Shown here: in pieces, positions 33,403 through 45,030 of the stretch
Layout of the letters: each line of letters opens with the position of its first letter
Position numbering within the stretch: the first letter of the stretch is position 1
NCBI GenBank assembly: GCA_016802295.1
Contig: JAESIW010000200.1
Coordinates: 692,107-756,106 of the forward strand
DNA: 64,000 nucleotides
Origin: Brachionus rotundiformis
Lineage: Eukaryota; Rotifera; Eurotatoria; Ploima; Brachionidae
Reading direction: 5' to 3'
Translations under genes and position numbers: made by a program
Notes under the pieces: model-generated
What the model was told of the DNA's origin: nothing
Databases searched by the model: none
What the model saw: only the letters and a program-made list of their open reading frames with translations

Positions 33403-36400
33403 TTAAGAAAATACTGGTTGAGTTAATACCTGACTTTGCTTTCTAGCCAGCTTAGATGGTATCGAAGGACTTTTTTTCAACAAACTTGGTATATTTAGAT
33501 TTGTTTTAATGAGTCTGATTTTTTTTTTTGATGGTGAATGAGTAAATGTTTTTTCCATATTTCTGGTCGATGCTGAGCTCGGTTCTTCGTCACTGGACTC
33601 TTTTTCTTTTACTTCATTTTCACTGGAACTACCAGACGGATTGGGCGTTGCCTTGGCAACAATGTCCTTCAAAGCTTCTTGGTCTATCTTCAAGTCCTGT
33701 CTGTTGCTGATTATGCTCGGGTTTTTGCCCAACTTGTTTAGCCTCTCGGCGGCCACTGACTCCATTGTTCGTCTCATCATCGGGTATTGTTCCAGCACAT
33801 GATAAAAATGCTCAACAGAAAGCGAGTACAGATTGCAGTATGTAACAGCTTGGCAACTGGCCACCCGAGTGGCTCGCGTCAGTAAACATATCTCACCAAA
33901 GTAGGATCCGTCACTTAGAGTGGTCATCACTTCATTATTTGACTTCAAAATATCCACAATGCCTTCTTGAATAAAGTACATTTTTGTGCCAATTGTGCCT
34001 TCTCTGCAAATTATATCACCAGGCTGGAACACTTCAAATCTTAGTTTGGTTACCACGTCAGAAACAAAATTTTGATCTGCATTGGCAAAAAATGGCACCG
34101 ATGAGACCAACGAGCGACAATTGTAGTTTATTATGTCAAGTCTGAGTCTTTCAGATAACTCATTTAAAATGGCATCTTCATCAAACATTTTTCCTTGGTA
34201 CCGATGTTCATAGTACTCTGTTATTCGATTGCGCAGATCGCGTGGGAACTTTCGCCAAACCATGTACTCTTCGACTTGTTTATACTTTTCGTTGTACATG
34301 CGTCTGGATGTGTCAAAGCTCTGCACAAGTGCACTTACGTGACCAATGGTAACTGCATAGCACATGGCGCCAGTGACCATACTAAGCATAGTGAGCCACA
34401 TATCAGTGTAGGTTTGGGGTGGATAGCGGCCGTAGCCAATGCAGAGCATGTGTGACAAAGCCTTGAACAAAGCTACGGTGTACTGCTCGGTCCAGTCTGC
34501 TTCTTGCAAATTGTTCAAGCAGACCCAAGACTCTTTTGGAAATGATTGAAGCATTGGTACCAGAAATTGCAGACACCCATTCCAATGAGCTAGGAGAATT
34601 ATTAACGCCACTAAGTTTAGGATTCTCATCACCATACTGGCTATACTCAAAAACTAGACAAAATTTTTATTTTTTAATAGTTAAATTATTAATTGTATAT
34701 TTAATTATAATTTAAAAGCAAAATTAATTTTTTTTATTATACAAATAAACTAAAATATAAACACATCTAAATGGTCAGTGAATTGGACGCTATGTTAGTA
34801 AGGATATGTGAATTTTTTCTAATCATCATCAACAATCGACCGAAAAGTCTCGACATTAGAAAATCTTAATTCGAGATTTTTTTTCCGATTTTAAATCACA
34901 AACATTTTTTAAAAACTAGTTTTTTAAAATTAAAAGCAAAAATTAAAAATAATAAATTAATTAAGCAAATAGTAAAATTTTTTTTTTATATTTATCTACA
35001 AGCTTATAAGGTTTAATATATTAATATTTTAATGGTATTTGATGCTGGTTGACTTTGAAACTAAAAAAAATTAGGTTTTTTCAATAAGATGTTTTTTGAC
35101 CGGTTAAGTGACCATCATTTAAACACTTATCTTTAAAATAAAGGATTAGGGCAACAATTTTATAAATTTTTAAAAATATTTTTTTAATATAATCTAAAAA
35201 AATCTTAAAAAAAGACAATAAAAAGAATATTTTTTCCTATTAAACTTGACATAATTCAGCATAATAACCTTCGAACTAAAACTTGGCTTCCAATTATCTT
35301 TATTATCTGTCAGTTGTATTAAGTCAAGTCTTTAAAAAGTTTATCTTAATTTGTAGGTATAATAAGGATATTTTTGATAAAGCTGACTGGCTCGGAACAT
35401 TTGGTAAATATACAGCCCTTTAATTAGTGGTGACCCAGGATCAATGCTAGATCTCTTTTTTTCTTTAAAAATTAGATAAACCTAATTAAAAAAGAATTGG
35501 AAATTTACCAAACCCCAATCCAGACTATCAAGAATCGCTCTGTGCTTTCTGTTTAGTTTTTTTAGTCTGTCGGATACAGAATTTGTCAGCCACCGGTCAC
35601 TTAAACAAATTATCCAGAAAAGGAAAGTATTTGTGGAATTATCAGATATGGAACAATTATATTAGATTATTCAAAATCCTGAGATAATGAAGAATTTTTT
35701 TAATGAGTTTTTTAAAACTTATAGCCTAGAGACTCCAAATTTTAAAATTAAAATTAAAAATTGAATTTTTGAATTTTAATTTTTCGTGTTTAAAAGTGCT
35801 TTTAAATTTTTTAAAATATTAAATTTATCTATTACATATCAAAGATTCTAAATAGTTCATGCATCTGGAACTTCTATGAACCTTAAATGGTTTAATCAAC
35901 ATGCTGATGAGCATTTGCTCGTTTGAGACTTTCAAGCGGCAAATACTCGCTAATGAACAATTAGAATTTAATTATGATGCAATTTAATTAAGGTTTTCAT
36001 TCAATAGTTTAGAGTCAATCGGAAAGAAACCGAGATTCTAAAGATAAAAATTATACTCTCTTACATTTCGTTTACCTTCTTGTTTACGATTATTTATTCT
36101 CTTAAAAAAATTAAAAAGGTGAAATAAAAAATTATAAATGATAGTGTGCTAGGCTTTTACAAAGATTAAAGCAATCATAGACATAAGCTTCCAGTTTCCT
36201 TCCAGACGACTCCTGCTACAATTATATCAAACAAAACTAACATAGCGATAAAATAAAAATAATCATAGCCAAATAACTTACATTTTTGAATTCCTTTTTA
36301 AAATAAATAAATATAAGTTGGTGGTTTTGAGAGTGTGGATAGCTGGCATGGACGCGAATCTCGACTGCCGTGAGAGGATGGGACAATGGGCAGATGAGAG

Positions 36401-39400
36401 TCGACGCCGTAGCCAGCTTTTGTCTTTATAGCTTAGTCAATTTTCTATAGAGTCTTTATAAAAGCCAATGATAAGGTGCTTGGGGTCTCTGGCAAAAAAA
36501 TGGCACTTACTTCTTCCCATTGGTGGACGTATCGTACTAGACGACTGAGACGAAGTAAACGCAACAAGCTGAGTAGCTTGACTAGACGAAGCACCTTGAG
36601 GGCTCGACCAGTCCGAGCCAATTGGTATTTTTCACCACTTTCACGAACCAACAAAAATATGTAGTCCAGTGGTATTGAACTTAAAAAATCAACAAAGAAC
36701 CAGGTGCGAATATAATGCTTTGCTATTTGTCTCGGCTGAAGTATGATCTCGTCAACATAATCGTTTTGTAGTACACCTTGGAAATAAAAATTATTGAATT
36801 ATATTCAAAAAAAATAAATATTTTTATATTTTTTTTTATTTTTTATTATTTTAAATAGTCAAAAGATTTGTGAGAAAAATTTAAAATCTAAATAAGATAA
36901 AGTCTAAATGATTCCTCTTGGACTGATTCGAAAGTGTTAAAAAATAGGTAAGCTAAAGTTATCAGGTAGATTCTATTATCTAGAAGGGAAGAGTTAATTA
37001 CCAAACCACCATGAAACCAAAGCTTAACTATTTCTTAAGAATGAGCTTTTGCTCTGTTTGCTCCATTGGTAAATATGCCTATATTACCAATAACAATTTT
37101 TATAATTTATTTAATTGATTGTTAAGGATTAAAATGGTAACTTATTAATTATTAAATTAACTTGGTAGCTTAATATGAATGATATATTAAATATTAATAT
37201 ATCATTTTTTTTTAATTTTCACTTTTATTGGATTCAGTGACAGATTTTGGCAAATTATCACCATCTTTTGGTCATAAAATATTTCTTTTCTAATAGAAAC
37301 CAAGAATTAACCACTTTTTAAATAGCCTTAAATTATCTATCGGAAAGTATTTAAAATTTATTCTTCTAAGGATATGATTAATTAATCGAAAAAGCCTATC
37401 AGATGAGAATCAGATAGACAAAGTGGTAACTTTATTTTGGAGAAGTCGAATCTTTCAAAGCTTTGATTTTTTTCCAAGATTCTTTGCGATGCTAGCTTGA
37501 ATTAACCAACTTAGCTTTTGGTTGACAAAAGTTGAATATTTTTCTTACTATTGGCATAAGTATTCTGCTCTTCTATTTGGACTAACTTTGGAAATTCAAC
37601 TATGTGGAAACAAAATTTTTTTAACCGAATGACCAAGTTGTTGAGAACTGGTTTTGGTAGTAAAAAGGATAAAATTGCTGGTTTAGGGCGTATTTATAAA
37701 GACTATAAAAACGACAAGACGACTATGAGGGTGTCAAAAAGAAGCTTACTAACCATTTCAAACCAAAGTTTAATACAAAAGTGAATTGCTAAATTTGAAT
37801 TTTCCAAATAAATTTCTGAATTTAATTATTTAAAAATTGAAAAAAAAATGAATTAATAAAGTCTTTTTAGATTTTCGTTGTAGAGAATTTTTAATTTACT
37901 CGAAAATTCAACAAAAATTTAAGAAAGAAATCAAAAGAATTTAAAAAGCAGTTAAAAAAAATCAGAATCTAATGAGTGTTGAAGTTTTAAACATACAACC
38001 ATTCAATATTTAATAACATTAATTTAATTTTTACTAATTTTGTAAAATAATTTTATTTAAATATTTAAATTTTTATTAAAATTTATTAATTTAGTTCTTT
38101 TAATTATCTTTTTTAATTTAATAAAAATTTTAGCAAGCCTACATGATGAAATAGTCGGATTCGAGACGGTAGACTCATTTAAAATCAAATACGACCAGTA
38201 TCAAATGAGACAACCGCTTTGAGGGGCACCCTTGCGAGTTATCTTGCCCCGCGGTCTTTCCTACTACTACTTCTATTGTAGATAATCCTTGAAAGTATAA
38301 GATTTACAGTACGTTTCTAAACAGTTTATACAGTTTTTAGAGCATTGCCTCAGCATGGCCTGCTTAAGCAGCTCTAGAAGCTCTTAACACTAGAAGCACC
38401 AAAATTTTTAACTACTAGAAGCACCAAAACGAGTCATTTTGACTCGTTTTAATGAAATCTAATGGATAAGAAATTATTAATCGGATAAATCTATTCAAAA
38501 CTTAATTTTAATTGAGTGAAAATTAAAAGTTAGCTAAAAAAAGTATCTAGCAAAAAATTGATTTTTTATTGAATTAATTTCTTTTTGAGCCCATTCTTCG
38601 TCTTTCATGTAAAACTTTAATTTTCGCTTTTATTAAATTTGCTTATTTTCGTTCAAGTATTAAGGTTTGAATCAGTTTTTTAAAAATTTGTATACTTTTT
38701 ATTTATATTTTATGACTCATACATGATTTTGTAGCTAAATTCAAAATTTTAATTGAAAAACGAGTCAAAATGACTCGTTTTGGTGCTTCTAGTAGTATAT
38801 ACTTGATTTTGCACGAAGACAAATTTTTTTTCATCTGAATTTAGTTAATATAGAAAGTTATTCTTATTTTTATGCTGAAAAAAAAAGTTATGCTCTAATA
38901 ACAATAGTTTACTTGGATATTAGCGGGCAAAAATCGAAAAAGAGTCATTTTGACTCGTTGGTGCTTCTAGTGTTAAGAGCGTCCTTTAGAACATTCATGA
39001 GCATGTTCTAGAGCATATGCTTAAACAAGCTGTATATTTTGTTTAGAAAAGTACTGTATTTTTAACATTTTTCATGTTTTCCCTCATTCAATTGATCTCA
39101 AGACTACCTCACCAAAGAAAAACATGACTTTCCAGTTTTTCTAATCAGCCAGTCTAATACCAATGCTGAAAAATCTGCTCTCTCTCTACATATAAATTGC
39201 TTTCTTTACTTAATATAATTTTTCTGATGTTGATAAAAGGCAAAAAGTAAAGCACCAATAAGACTTAAATTTATTTTTGATTTTGTTTTCCTAAAAAAAA
39301 AGAAAAAAAATCTCTTATTTTTGGTAAAAAAAAATGCAATAAAGTATGCTGCACTAGGTTGCAATATTTTTTAAATATGTTTTATTTTAGTAAACTTTAA

Positions 39401-41378
39401 TTTATCAGAATAGAAGGAAGAATTTAAGAAGAATAGAAAGAATTTTTTTGTTTTTTTTTTGAAATTCACAATGCCTACAATGAAATGGTCAAAGAAATCA
39501 AAGAAGGAAGTGTCAACGGCAGTGGTTGGATTTTTAAGTGTTAAGACGGTGTCTAATGCAAAAATGTAAAAGTTGTGACACGCTATTGAAAAAAAAGAAA
39601 ATACTTTTATTGTATGAAAAAATGTAAACTAAAATTATTTTTTAATTAATAGTATGATAGGTATCAGAGGTCATGCAAAAAGATTGTCCGGCCAGGCCTC
39701 CACCAAATGTCTACAACTGGCAAACACATTAACCAACAGGATATTCAACGAGTGGAAGGCCCTGTCAGCTACATTGACAGACGCCGACTCCGTCAACAAG
39801 TTCAAGAACGGATACGATGCCTTTCTCTTTCGGTCTAGTCAGCTATCCTGAAGATGAGCATTTGTTAATAAGATTTTTCTCTTACAGCTCTTTTTATCGA
39901 GAATCTTAACTCTTATTTTGAACTAAAAATTTAAAAAGGATTTCTTTTTTTTCATCATTTTTCTATGTGTTATGTGCAAGGAGCTACCAAAGATGACCTC
40001 CTAGTAGGTCACCTCCGCAATCTTGTCTTGCTGTAGCTTATATATTTTATTATTAATAGTTTTTTTTGTTATTTTGTATAAAATATTGTAATTTAAATAA
40101 TTATGGTTAGAAGAAATTATGCTATTTACTTATCCTATTTGTTTAAAATAAAAAAATTAAATAAATTAAATTTGTGGTCTAATTTATTATATTTCTGGCA
40201 TTATAATATTTTGACTCATGTCCAAATACTATCTAAAACCTATTAAGCAAATTATTACTATCAAGAATTTTAAAAAATATATTTAAAAATTGTCTTAAAT
40301 TTTAAGAAAATAAAGATAAACTAAAATCTTGGCAATTTTGTCCAAATGAAAATTTTTTTAAAAAATGCTTTTTGTTAGCAAATTTTATATTTTCACTATT
40401 TAATCTCTATAATTATAATCTATGACTTATGATGCTATTATTACCTGTGCGAAAATTGACCACAATGTCGAGCAAAAACAATGAATCACTGACCAAGTTG
40501 AATATGAGTAAACCGGTATGGCTCCAGTTATCATTAAAAAAAGATATGGCTACAGGTAAAATGATCACATTTGCAATTAACAAAATGAGCATTACGAGAT
40601 CCCAATAAAATCTAAAATTAGAGCATGGATGAATGATCCAGTGACCAACTTCTTGCTGTCTTAGCTTTTCTTTCAAAACGCCTTTTTTACTTCCGAAAAG
40701 CTTCATGGCAAGCTTGTTGTCTGATGGCTGCAGCATGCTCACAAAATAGGATTTTAAATAAGAATAAGTGGCCTTTGGCTCACTGAAATCACTCGATTCA
40801 TTCTGGTTGAATTGATCTTGACTAGGTTTTCCCATAAAATCTTTAAGCAAATTGGCACAAGTGTCACAGTCGCATTCATCCAGGCTTTTTTTGCATACAT
40901 TTCCGCGTAAATTGAGCAATGAATGAATTGAGCCGGCCATTGCAGGCCCGGCCAAATGTCCATTCTGGGTCGTGTACAACTGACTAGTTGATCTGTAATT
41001 GTTTATATTTTTGCTTGGCAGGCTAAAATTGTGCTGTTTAGAGGCGACTGGATTTCTGGATGATGCGTCTTCGGGCGACAGTGACGAGAAAGAGCCTGAC
41101 GGTTCTATGGTCACTTTAACAGCAGGTTTAGTGCCAAGTCGAAATTCATTTTTGCCTATGAAAAGAGGCGATTGTTTGGTTTGTACTTTTTTGTTCAAAT
41201 ACTTGGTTTCAAGAGGACTATTTACATCTTTGGAACTTTGGTTGAGAGATCTGTTCGAGTCGTTTGAGAGTTGGTCATCTTCGTCTATTACTTGAATGTG
41301 TTGGTAAGTGCTGGTCGAGGCATTGGTCTCACTGTCTTGGCTTTGAATGTCGAATTTTATTACAGGTGGTCGTATCAT
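33403..41378 (-). CDS. HCN: HCN-type hyperpolarisation-activated channel, copy C
   Basis: Exons 41378-40445, 36776-36511 and 34653-33403 give 816 residues. Introns of 3,668 and 1,857 bp sit at the same codons and phases as in A and B. The N-terminal tail (about 245 residues before the HCN domain) is the longest, Ser/Asn-rich, with a small Cys cluster (CDCDTC). HCN domain ([14 protein letters not shown]), S1-S6, filter GYGRYPPQ, C-linker and cyclic-nucleotide-binding domain ([24 protein letters not shown]) are complete. S6 keeps IGHVSAL, the His found in vertebrate HCNs and lost in A and B. The C-terminal tail of about 110 residues is charged and Ser-rich, then basic. It is the least derived copy in the pore and may be closest to the ancestral gene (inference). 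Both introns carry mobile DNA or odd composition. Confidence 0.93.
36335..36425. other. GC-rich patch in HCN-C intron 2
   Basis: About 90 bp beside exon 2 are markedly richer in G+C than the intron around them (for example GACGCGAATCTCGACTGCCG and GTCGACGCCGTAGCCAG). No recognisable protein or RNA is seen. The composition recalls the GC-rich LINE at 55421-56505, so a fragment of an inserted element is possible. Confidence 0.4.
37439..37527 (-). repeat. Dispersed repeat, inverted match of 29611-29694
   Basis: The reverse complement shares TGTCAACCAAAAGCTAAG and GAAAGATTCGACTT with the copy at 29611-29694, in the same order and spacing apart from small gaps. It lies in HCN-C intron 1. Confidence 0.55.
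38307..39056. mobile_element. Tc1/mariner-type MITE (TA target), interrupted by a TTAA element
   Basis: The ends are CAGTACGTTTCTAAACA (left) and the inverse of CAGTACTTTTCTAAACA (right), each flanked by TA (38305-38306 and 39057-39058). Imperfect similarity of the ends goes on to about 27 bp (ATACAG). Without the inserted element and one TTAA, the MITE is about 161 bp. It has no coding capacity and lies in HCN-C intron 1. Confidence 0.75.
38388..38972. mobile_element. TTAA-flanked (piggyBac-type) non-autonomous element, 585 bp
   Basis: Flanked by TTAA at 38384-38387 and 38973-38976, with perfect 15-bp terminal inverted repeats (CACTAGAAGCACCAA). Inside is a second, longer inverted repeat of 39 bp (38412-38450 and 38756-38794) starting CTACTAGAAGCACC. 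It includes the palindrome ACGAGTCATTTTGACTCGT, and GAGTCATTTTGACTC occurs again at 38942. There is no coding sequence. TTAA duplications are diagnostic of piggyBac-type transposition. Confidence 0.8.
39654..40060 (+). mobile_element. LINE C-terminal remnant with 3' UTR, in HCN-C intron 1
   Basis: An open stretch reads [14 protein letters not shown] ... [15 protein letters not shown] ... [12 protein letters not shown], the CR1/L2 C-terminal signature, ending with a stop at 39849-39851. The 3' untranslated region after it (39873-39982) matches the inverted fragment at 19840-19955. It runs antisense to HCN-C. Confidence 0.75.
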
Positions 41379-42525
41379 TCTTCGATCATAATCAGTTTCT
41401 GGTTAGCATTTTATTTTATCTAAATGGAGAGAATCCACAGAAGTTGAGACAAGATTAAGTGTTATCTGATATTTTAAATATTTATTTTATTTTTAAAACA
41501 AAAATAAGAAAAAAAAATTTAATTTTTTACACATAAAAAGTTAAGCTTAATTTATTTATCTTTTTTTATCCATGCACTATGGCAAATTTGGAAAAAAAAT
41601 TGAGTTTAAGGCTGCATTTTCATCAAAATTTAAATAAAAAAATTCCAACTAAAAGTGCTTATTTTTCTTAAATAAATGATAAAATATCATATAAACTAAC
41701 TAAGACTGCTACTGACATGCCATGCCAAAGAGTACTTGAAAATCAATTATAACACTTCCTCTCTTGGAGTATCTTAATGAACTTTTAATTTACTACACAA
41801 CCATGTCTGGTAACGCTTTTGGTTTAAGATCTTGTTGGCAATAATAAACCAGAATTAATTAAAATTAATCATCTAAACAAAAGCTGTTTAAATATTTGTT
41901 TTTTTAAATGTTAATTTTATTAATTAAAATTCAATTAAATAAGCAAGTGATTCAAACACGTGCCGAATTAATCTATTTTTAATAAGTTATTAAATTATTA
42001 ATAAACACATTCAGCTTATTAAAGATTAATAACTCTTTTCATATTTTGATTTTGTTAAAAGAATAAAAAAAATTTCACTATAATGAACAAGCTGTTTTAA
42101 TTAATGAAAAATTGGTTAAGAATAATAATAATAAGTTTTTAATAATAATAAAGAATTGATAAAGATTTTGAAAGAAAAATAGTGAAAAGAGGAAAAAAAT
42201 TTAAATTCTTAATTGTAGTTGAGAAAATTATTTTTATACTAAGATAAATCGACGTACTTATATACACAGCCTTAAAGAACACTTGTCATTTAGTTGATCC
42301 GGAAATTGATCTGAAAACTACATTTTAAGATGTAAAGTATTTTTGTTTTTGGTTTAATTTTTAAAGTATCTTTGTACCACAGCAGCTGAAAAAAATTCGT
42401 CTATCTGCAGCATATAATGCATCTGCTTAAGCTGCCAAGCTACCAATTTTAATATTACTGACAAGAAAAACTTATTGTTCCAGATAGTGTTATTGTGATA
42501 GATAGAACATCGGCAACATTTTTTT
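41379..42525. other. Spacer upstream of HCN-C, nothing recognised
   Basis: AT-rich, with no coding frame. It should contain the HCN-C promoter. Just before 42526 a short protein-like stretch (LIVPDSVIVIDRTSATFFWI) runs into the direct repeat below. Confidence 0.4.
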
Positions 42526-42572
42526 GGATTCAGCTAGATGCCACCAAACGAAAAATTAAATAAATTTCTCAA
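42526..42572 (+). repeat. Direct repeat, left copy
   Basis: GGATTCAGCTAGATG, CACCAAACGAAAAATTAA and AATTTCT-like blocks recur in the same orientation at 43365-43412, 839 bp away. Both copies translate as IQLD(A/V)TKRKI, so the repeat comes from coding sequence. Confidence 0.6.
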
Positions 42573-42677
42573 GTTTAAGAAAAAAATGGGATTGGGGTTA
42601 AACCGTTAATTTCATTTATTGCAATAAATAGTGTGAATTTTCTATTTGATTGATATTTAAAAGAAAACTTTTTAAAA

Positions 42678-42921
42678 ATGCCGAGAAGTAACTTTCATAA
42701 AAACTCAAAAAGCTTATAACGAACAAACTTTACAAATAGCCATTGCCAAAATTGAAGCTAAAAAATTAAACAAACATCAAGCTTCTGTGCGCTTTAATAT
42801 TCCATATTCAACACTTAACGACCGAATCAATCAAAAGTATAAAAGACCTCTAAATGGTAAAGGTGCTACCTCGTGGATCCCTAAATAATTTGAAACGCTT
42901 TTAGTTGAAGTGATCAAATAA
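42678..42921 (+). pseudogene. pogo/Tigger-like transposase N-terminal relic (HTH_psq)
   Basis: An ATG gives MPRSNFHKN, then after a one-base shift KAYNEQTLQIAIAKIEAKKL and NIPYSTLNDRI, the Psq-type helix-turn-helix of pogo/Tigger transposases. It ends GKGATSWIPK, a stop, then FETLLVEVIK. It is truncated before any DDE catalytic domain and disabled by shifts and stops. Confidence 0.65.
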
Positions 42922-43364
42922 TTACTTTTTTTTGTATTTTAATTGCATGAATTTATGTAATTGACGGATATACCCCAATGTAAGCGTTGAAACGTTAATG
43001 AAAGATCTTATTTTATTTTAACTATAACTTTTGAACCGTTTTTTTAATTTAAATAAAGTTTTTTTTTTAATTAAGACAATATTCTCTTTTATTAATTTAA
43101 ATTTTTTTTTGAAAAAAAAAAAATAATAAATCTCACAACTAATTAACGATCAAATAAAAGAATTCACGGTTTTACCCCGTTTGACTATATTTGTTTTCTT
43201 AAAAATGTTATGTCCATCCGGCTAAAACGTCTAAAGTTGGACATGATTTCAAGAAAAGTATTTGTTCCTATAAGCCATGAATAAACAAAATTAGTTTTAT
43301 CTAGTTGATTATCTTTTCTTATCATTTATTATCATTTATTAAAAAAACAAATATATTTTGAACA

Positions 43365-43412
43365 GGATTCAGCTAGATGTCACCAAACGAAAAATTAACT
43401 ACATTTCTGAAG
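43365..43412 (+). repeat. Direct repeat, right copy
   Basis: Second copy of the repeat at 42526-42572. The frame continues a little further here (IQLDVTKRKINYISEDNKIE). Confidence 0.6.
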
Positions 43413-44779
43413 ACAACAAGATAGAAACAGTTTTTATTCCTGCTTGACTTGCTAATATTCCAAGTTAAAAATGCTTAACATGAAAGTGAAATGATTGGTA
43501 CATGTCCGCAAAAAAAGTCACCTGGATAGGTAAATTGCATAAATTGCAAATTTGGAGAAATAAAATATAAGTAAGGGATGTGGGATCACTTGTCAGTATA
43601 ATTTGCACCCTGACCTTAACCATATGGCAAATAATAACTTTTAAATCAATGATTTTGTTTAAGTGGCATCAAGCTAAGATGACTTGGATTATTTTGTAGA
43701 TGATGAAGAGATAGTTTTTGAAGCTCAAGCTTTAATAAAGAAAATACACAATCAAATAATGAGATAGAAACACTAGCTCAAAAATGGATTAAGTGGTAAA
43801 GGGTGCAAGCGCCAAAGCTGGACTTTTTGGTTTTAAAACCGTGTCTACAGTATCTATTTTGTATTATTTTTAAACCTGTATCTTTAAGAATTAAAAACAT
43901 TTCTCGAAAAAGCCTTAGTTTATTTGGAACGGCCTAGTTGAAAGTGGTATTTATGTGAAAAAGATTAAAAGTTTTCATTTTTCGTTTAATAACCCTTTTT
44001 TTGACAAATATCAGCTTGGTAAAAGAAAAATAGATTATAAAAAATCTTTAACTATTAAAGCGCTTAAAGCTTGAGATGACTCCTTTCTTATCATTCATTA
44101 AACAAATTAATATATTTTCAACAGCCATCATATCAATTTATTTTCATAAATGTATAACCCTATCCCTAACTTGGAAGACTGGTAAACGAAAGTTTAAAGT
44201 TTGCCCCATAATTGTGACACTTTTGGCTGTAATTGATCAGGATAATTTAAGATGACCAACAGAAAAGAAGAGTCTTAGCGTCAACAATCAATAGTGTGCT
44301 TATCCATTGGTAAAAGTCTAAAAACAGCTTGCAGAAAAAGCTTAATAAAATATATAGAAACTAATTGATGTCATTAAAGGTACATGTTTTTATCGAATTT
44401 TAAGCCTGAATAAGTATTTTTCACTCACACATATTTTTAAAAATAGGTTTAATGGTTTTTGAGCCAAATTAATATCCTGTTTCAATTTTTTAATTTTTAA
44501 AAGCTAGGAAGAAAAAATCAATCTACATTAATTTAAGTTAAAATTTTATTGTAGATAATTCAATAAATGGAAAAATCTAAATATAGCTAAGTGAACTAAG
44601 TTTAAAAAGCCTTAGTATATCAGGCTAATGCATTTGCTTAGTTTTTAAAATTAAACCTCGTTAGCTATTATTTTTTTAAATAAAAATAATTGTTGGACAG
44701 CAAGCTCTTTTAAGGACCTTTATCTCTTTAGACCTCACCAAAAATTGTAGGACCAACCACCCTAAAGTTGAGGAGAGAG
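43413..44779. other. Decayed repeat-like DNA, no gene
   Basis: Scattered coding-like words (for example GASAKAGLFGFKTVST near 43810-43855) suggest old transposon sequence, but no frame holds. Nothing can be named. Confidence 0.35.
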
Positions 44780-45030
44780 AGGGTTAGGGTTCGAATACTT
44801 CAAGATTGGTAAAGGTTATAGCAAAGTTGACTGGCACAATCCGAGTAAACTGCTGATAACATTCGTGGTAAAAAGCATAGACTGGTAAAGCAAAAGTCAC
44901 AGAGAGAATTTCATTTTAAATCGAGTGGTTGATAACTGGAATAGACTACCATCTGAAGTATTGACAACTAAAAAGTCTTGCTCTACAGGCTATGCCTGTT
45001 GTGGATCATACTATTATTATTATAATTTTC
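44780..45030 (+). mobile_element. LINE C-terminal remnant with ATT-rich tail
   Basis: The plus strand reads HRLVKQKSQRENFILNRVVD NWNRLPSEVLTT, the LINE C-terminal signature, and ends near 45005-45020 in an (ATT)n-like tail. Only the last part of the polymerase is present. Confidence 0.7.

Noticed and set aside
34195..34455. Plus-strand open frame of 86 residues
   Set aside because: Antisense shadow of HCN-C exon 3.
40999..41458. Plus-strand open frames opposite HCN-C exon 1
   Set aside because: Antisense shadows; the minus frame encodes the HCN N-terminus.
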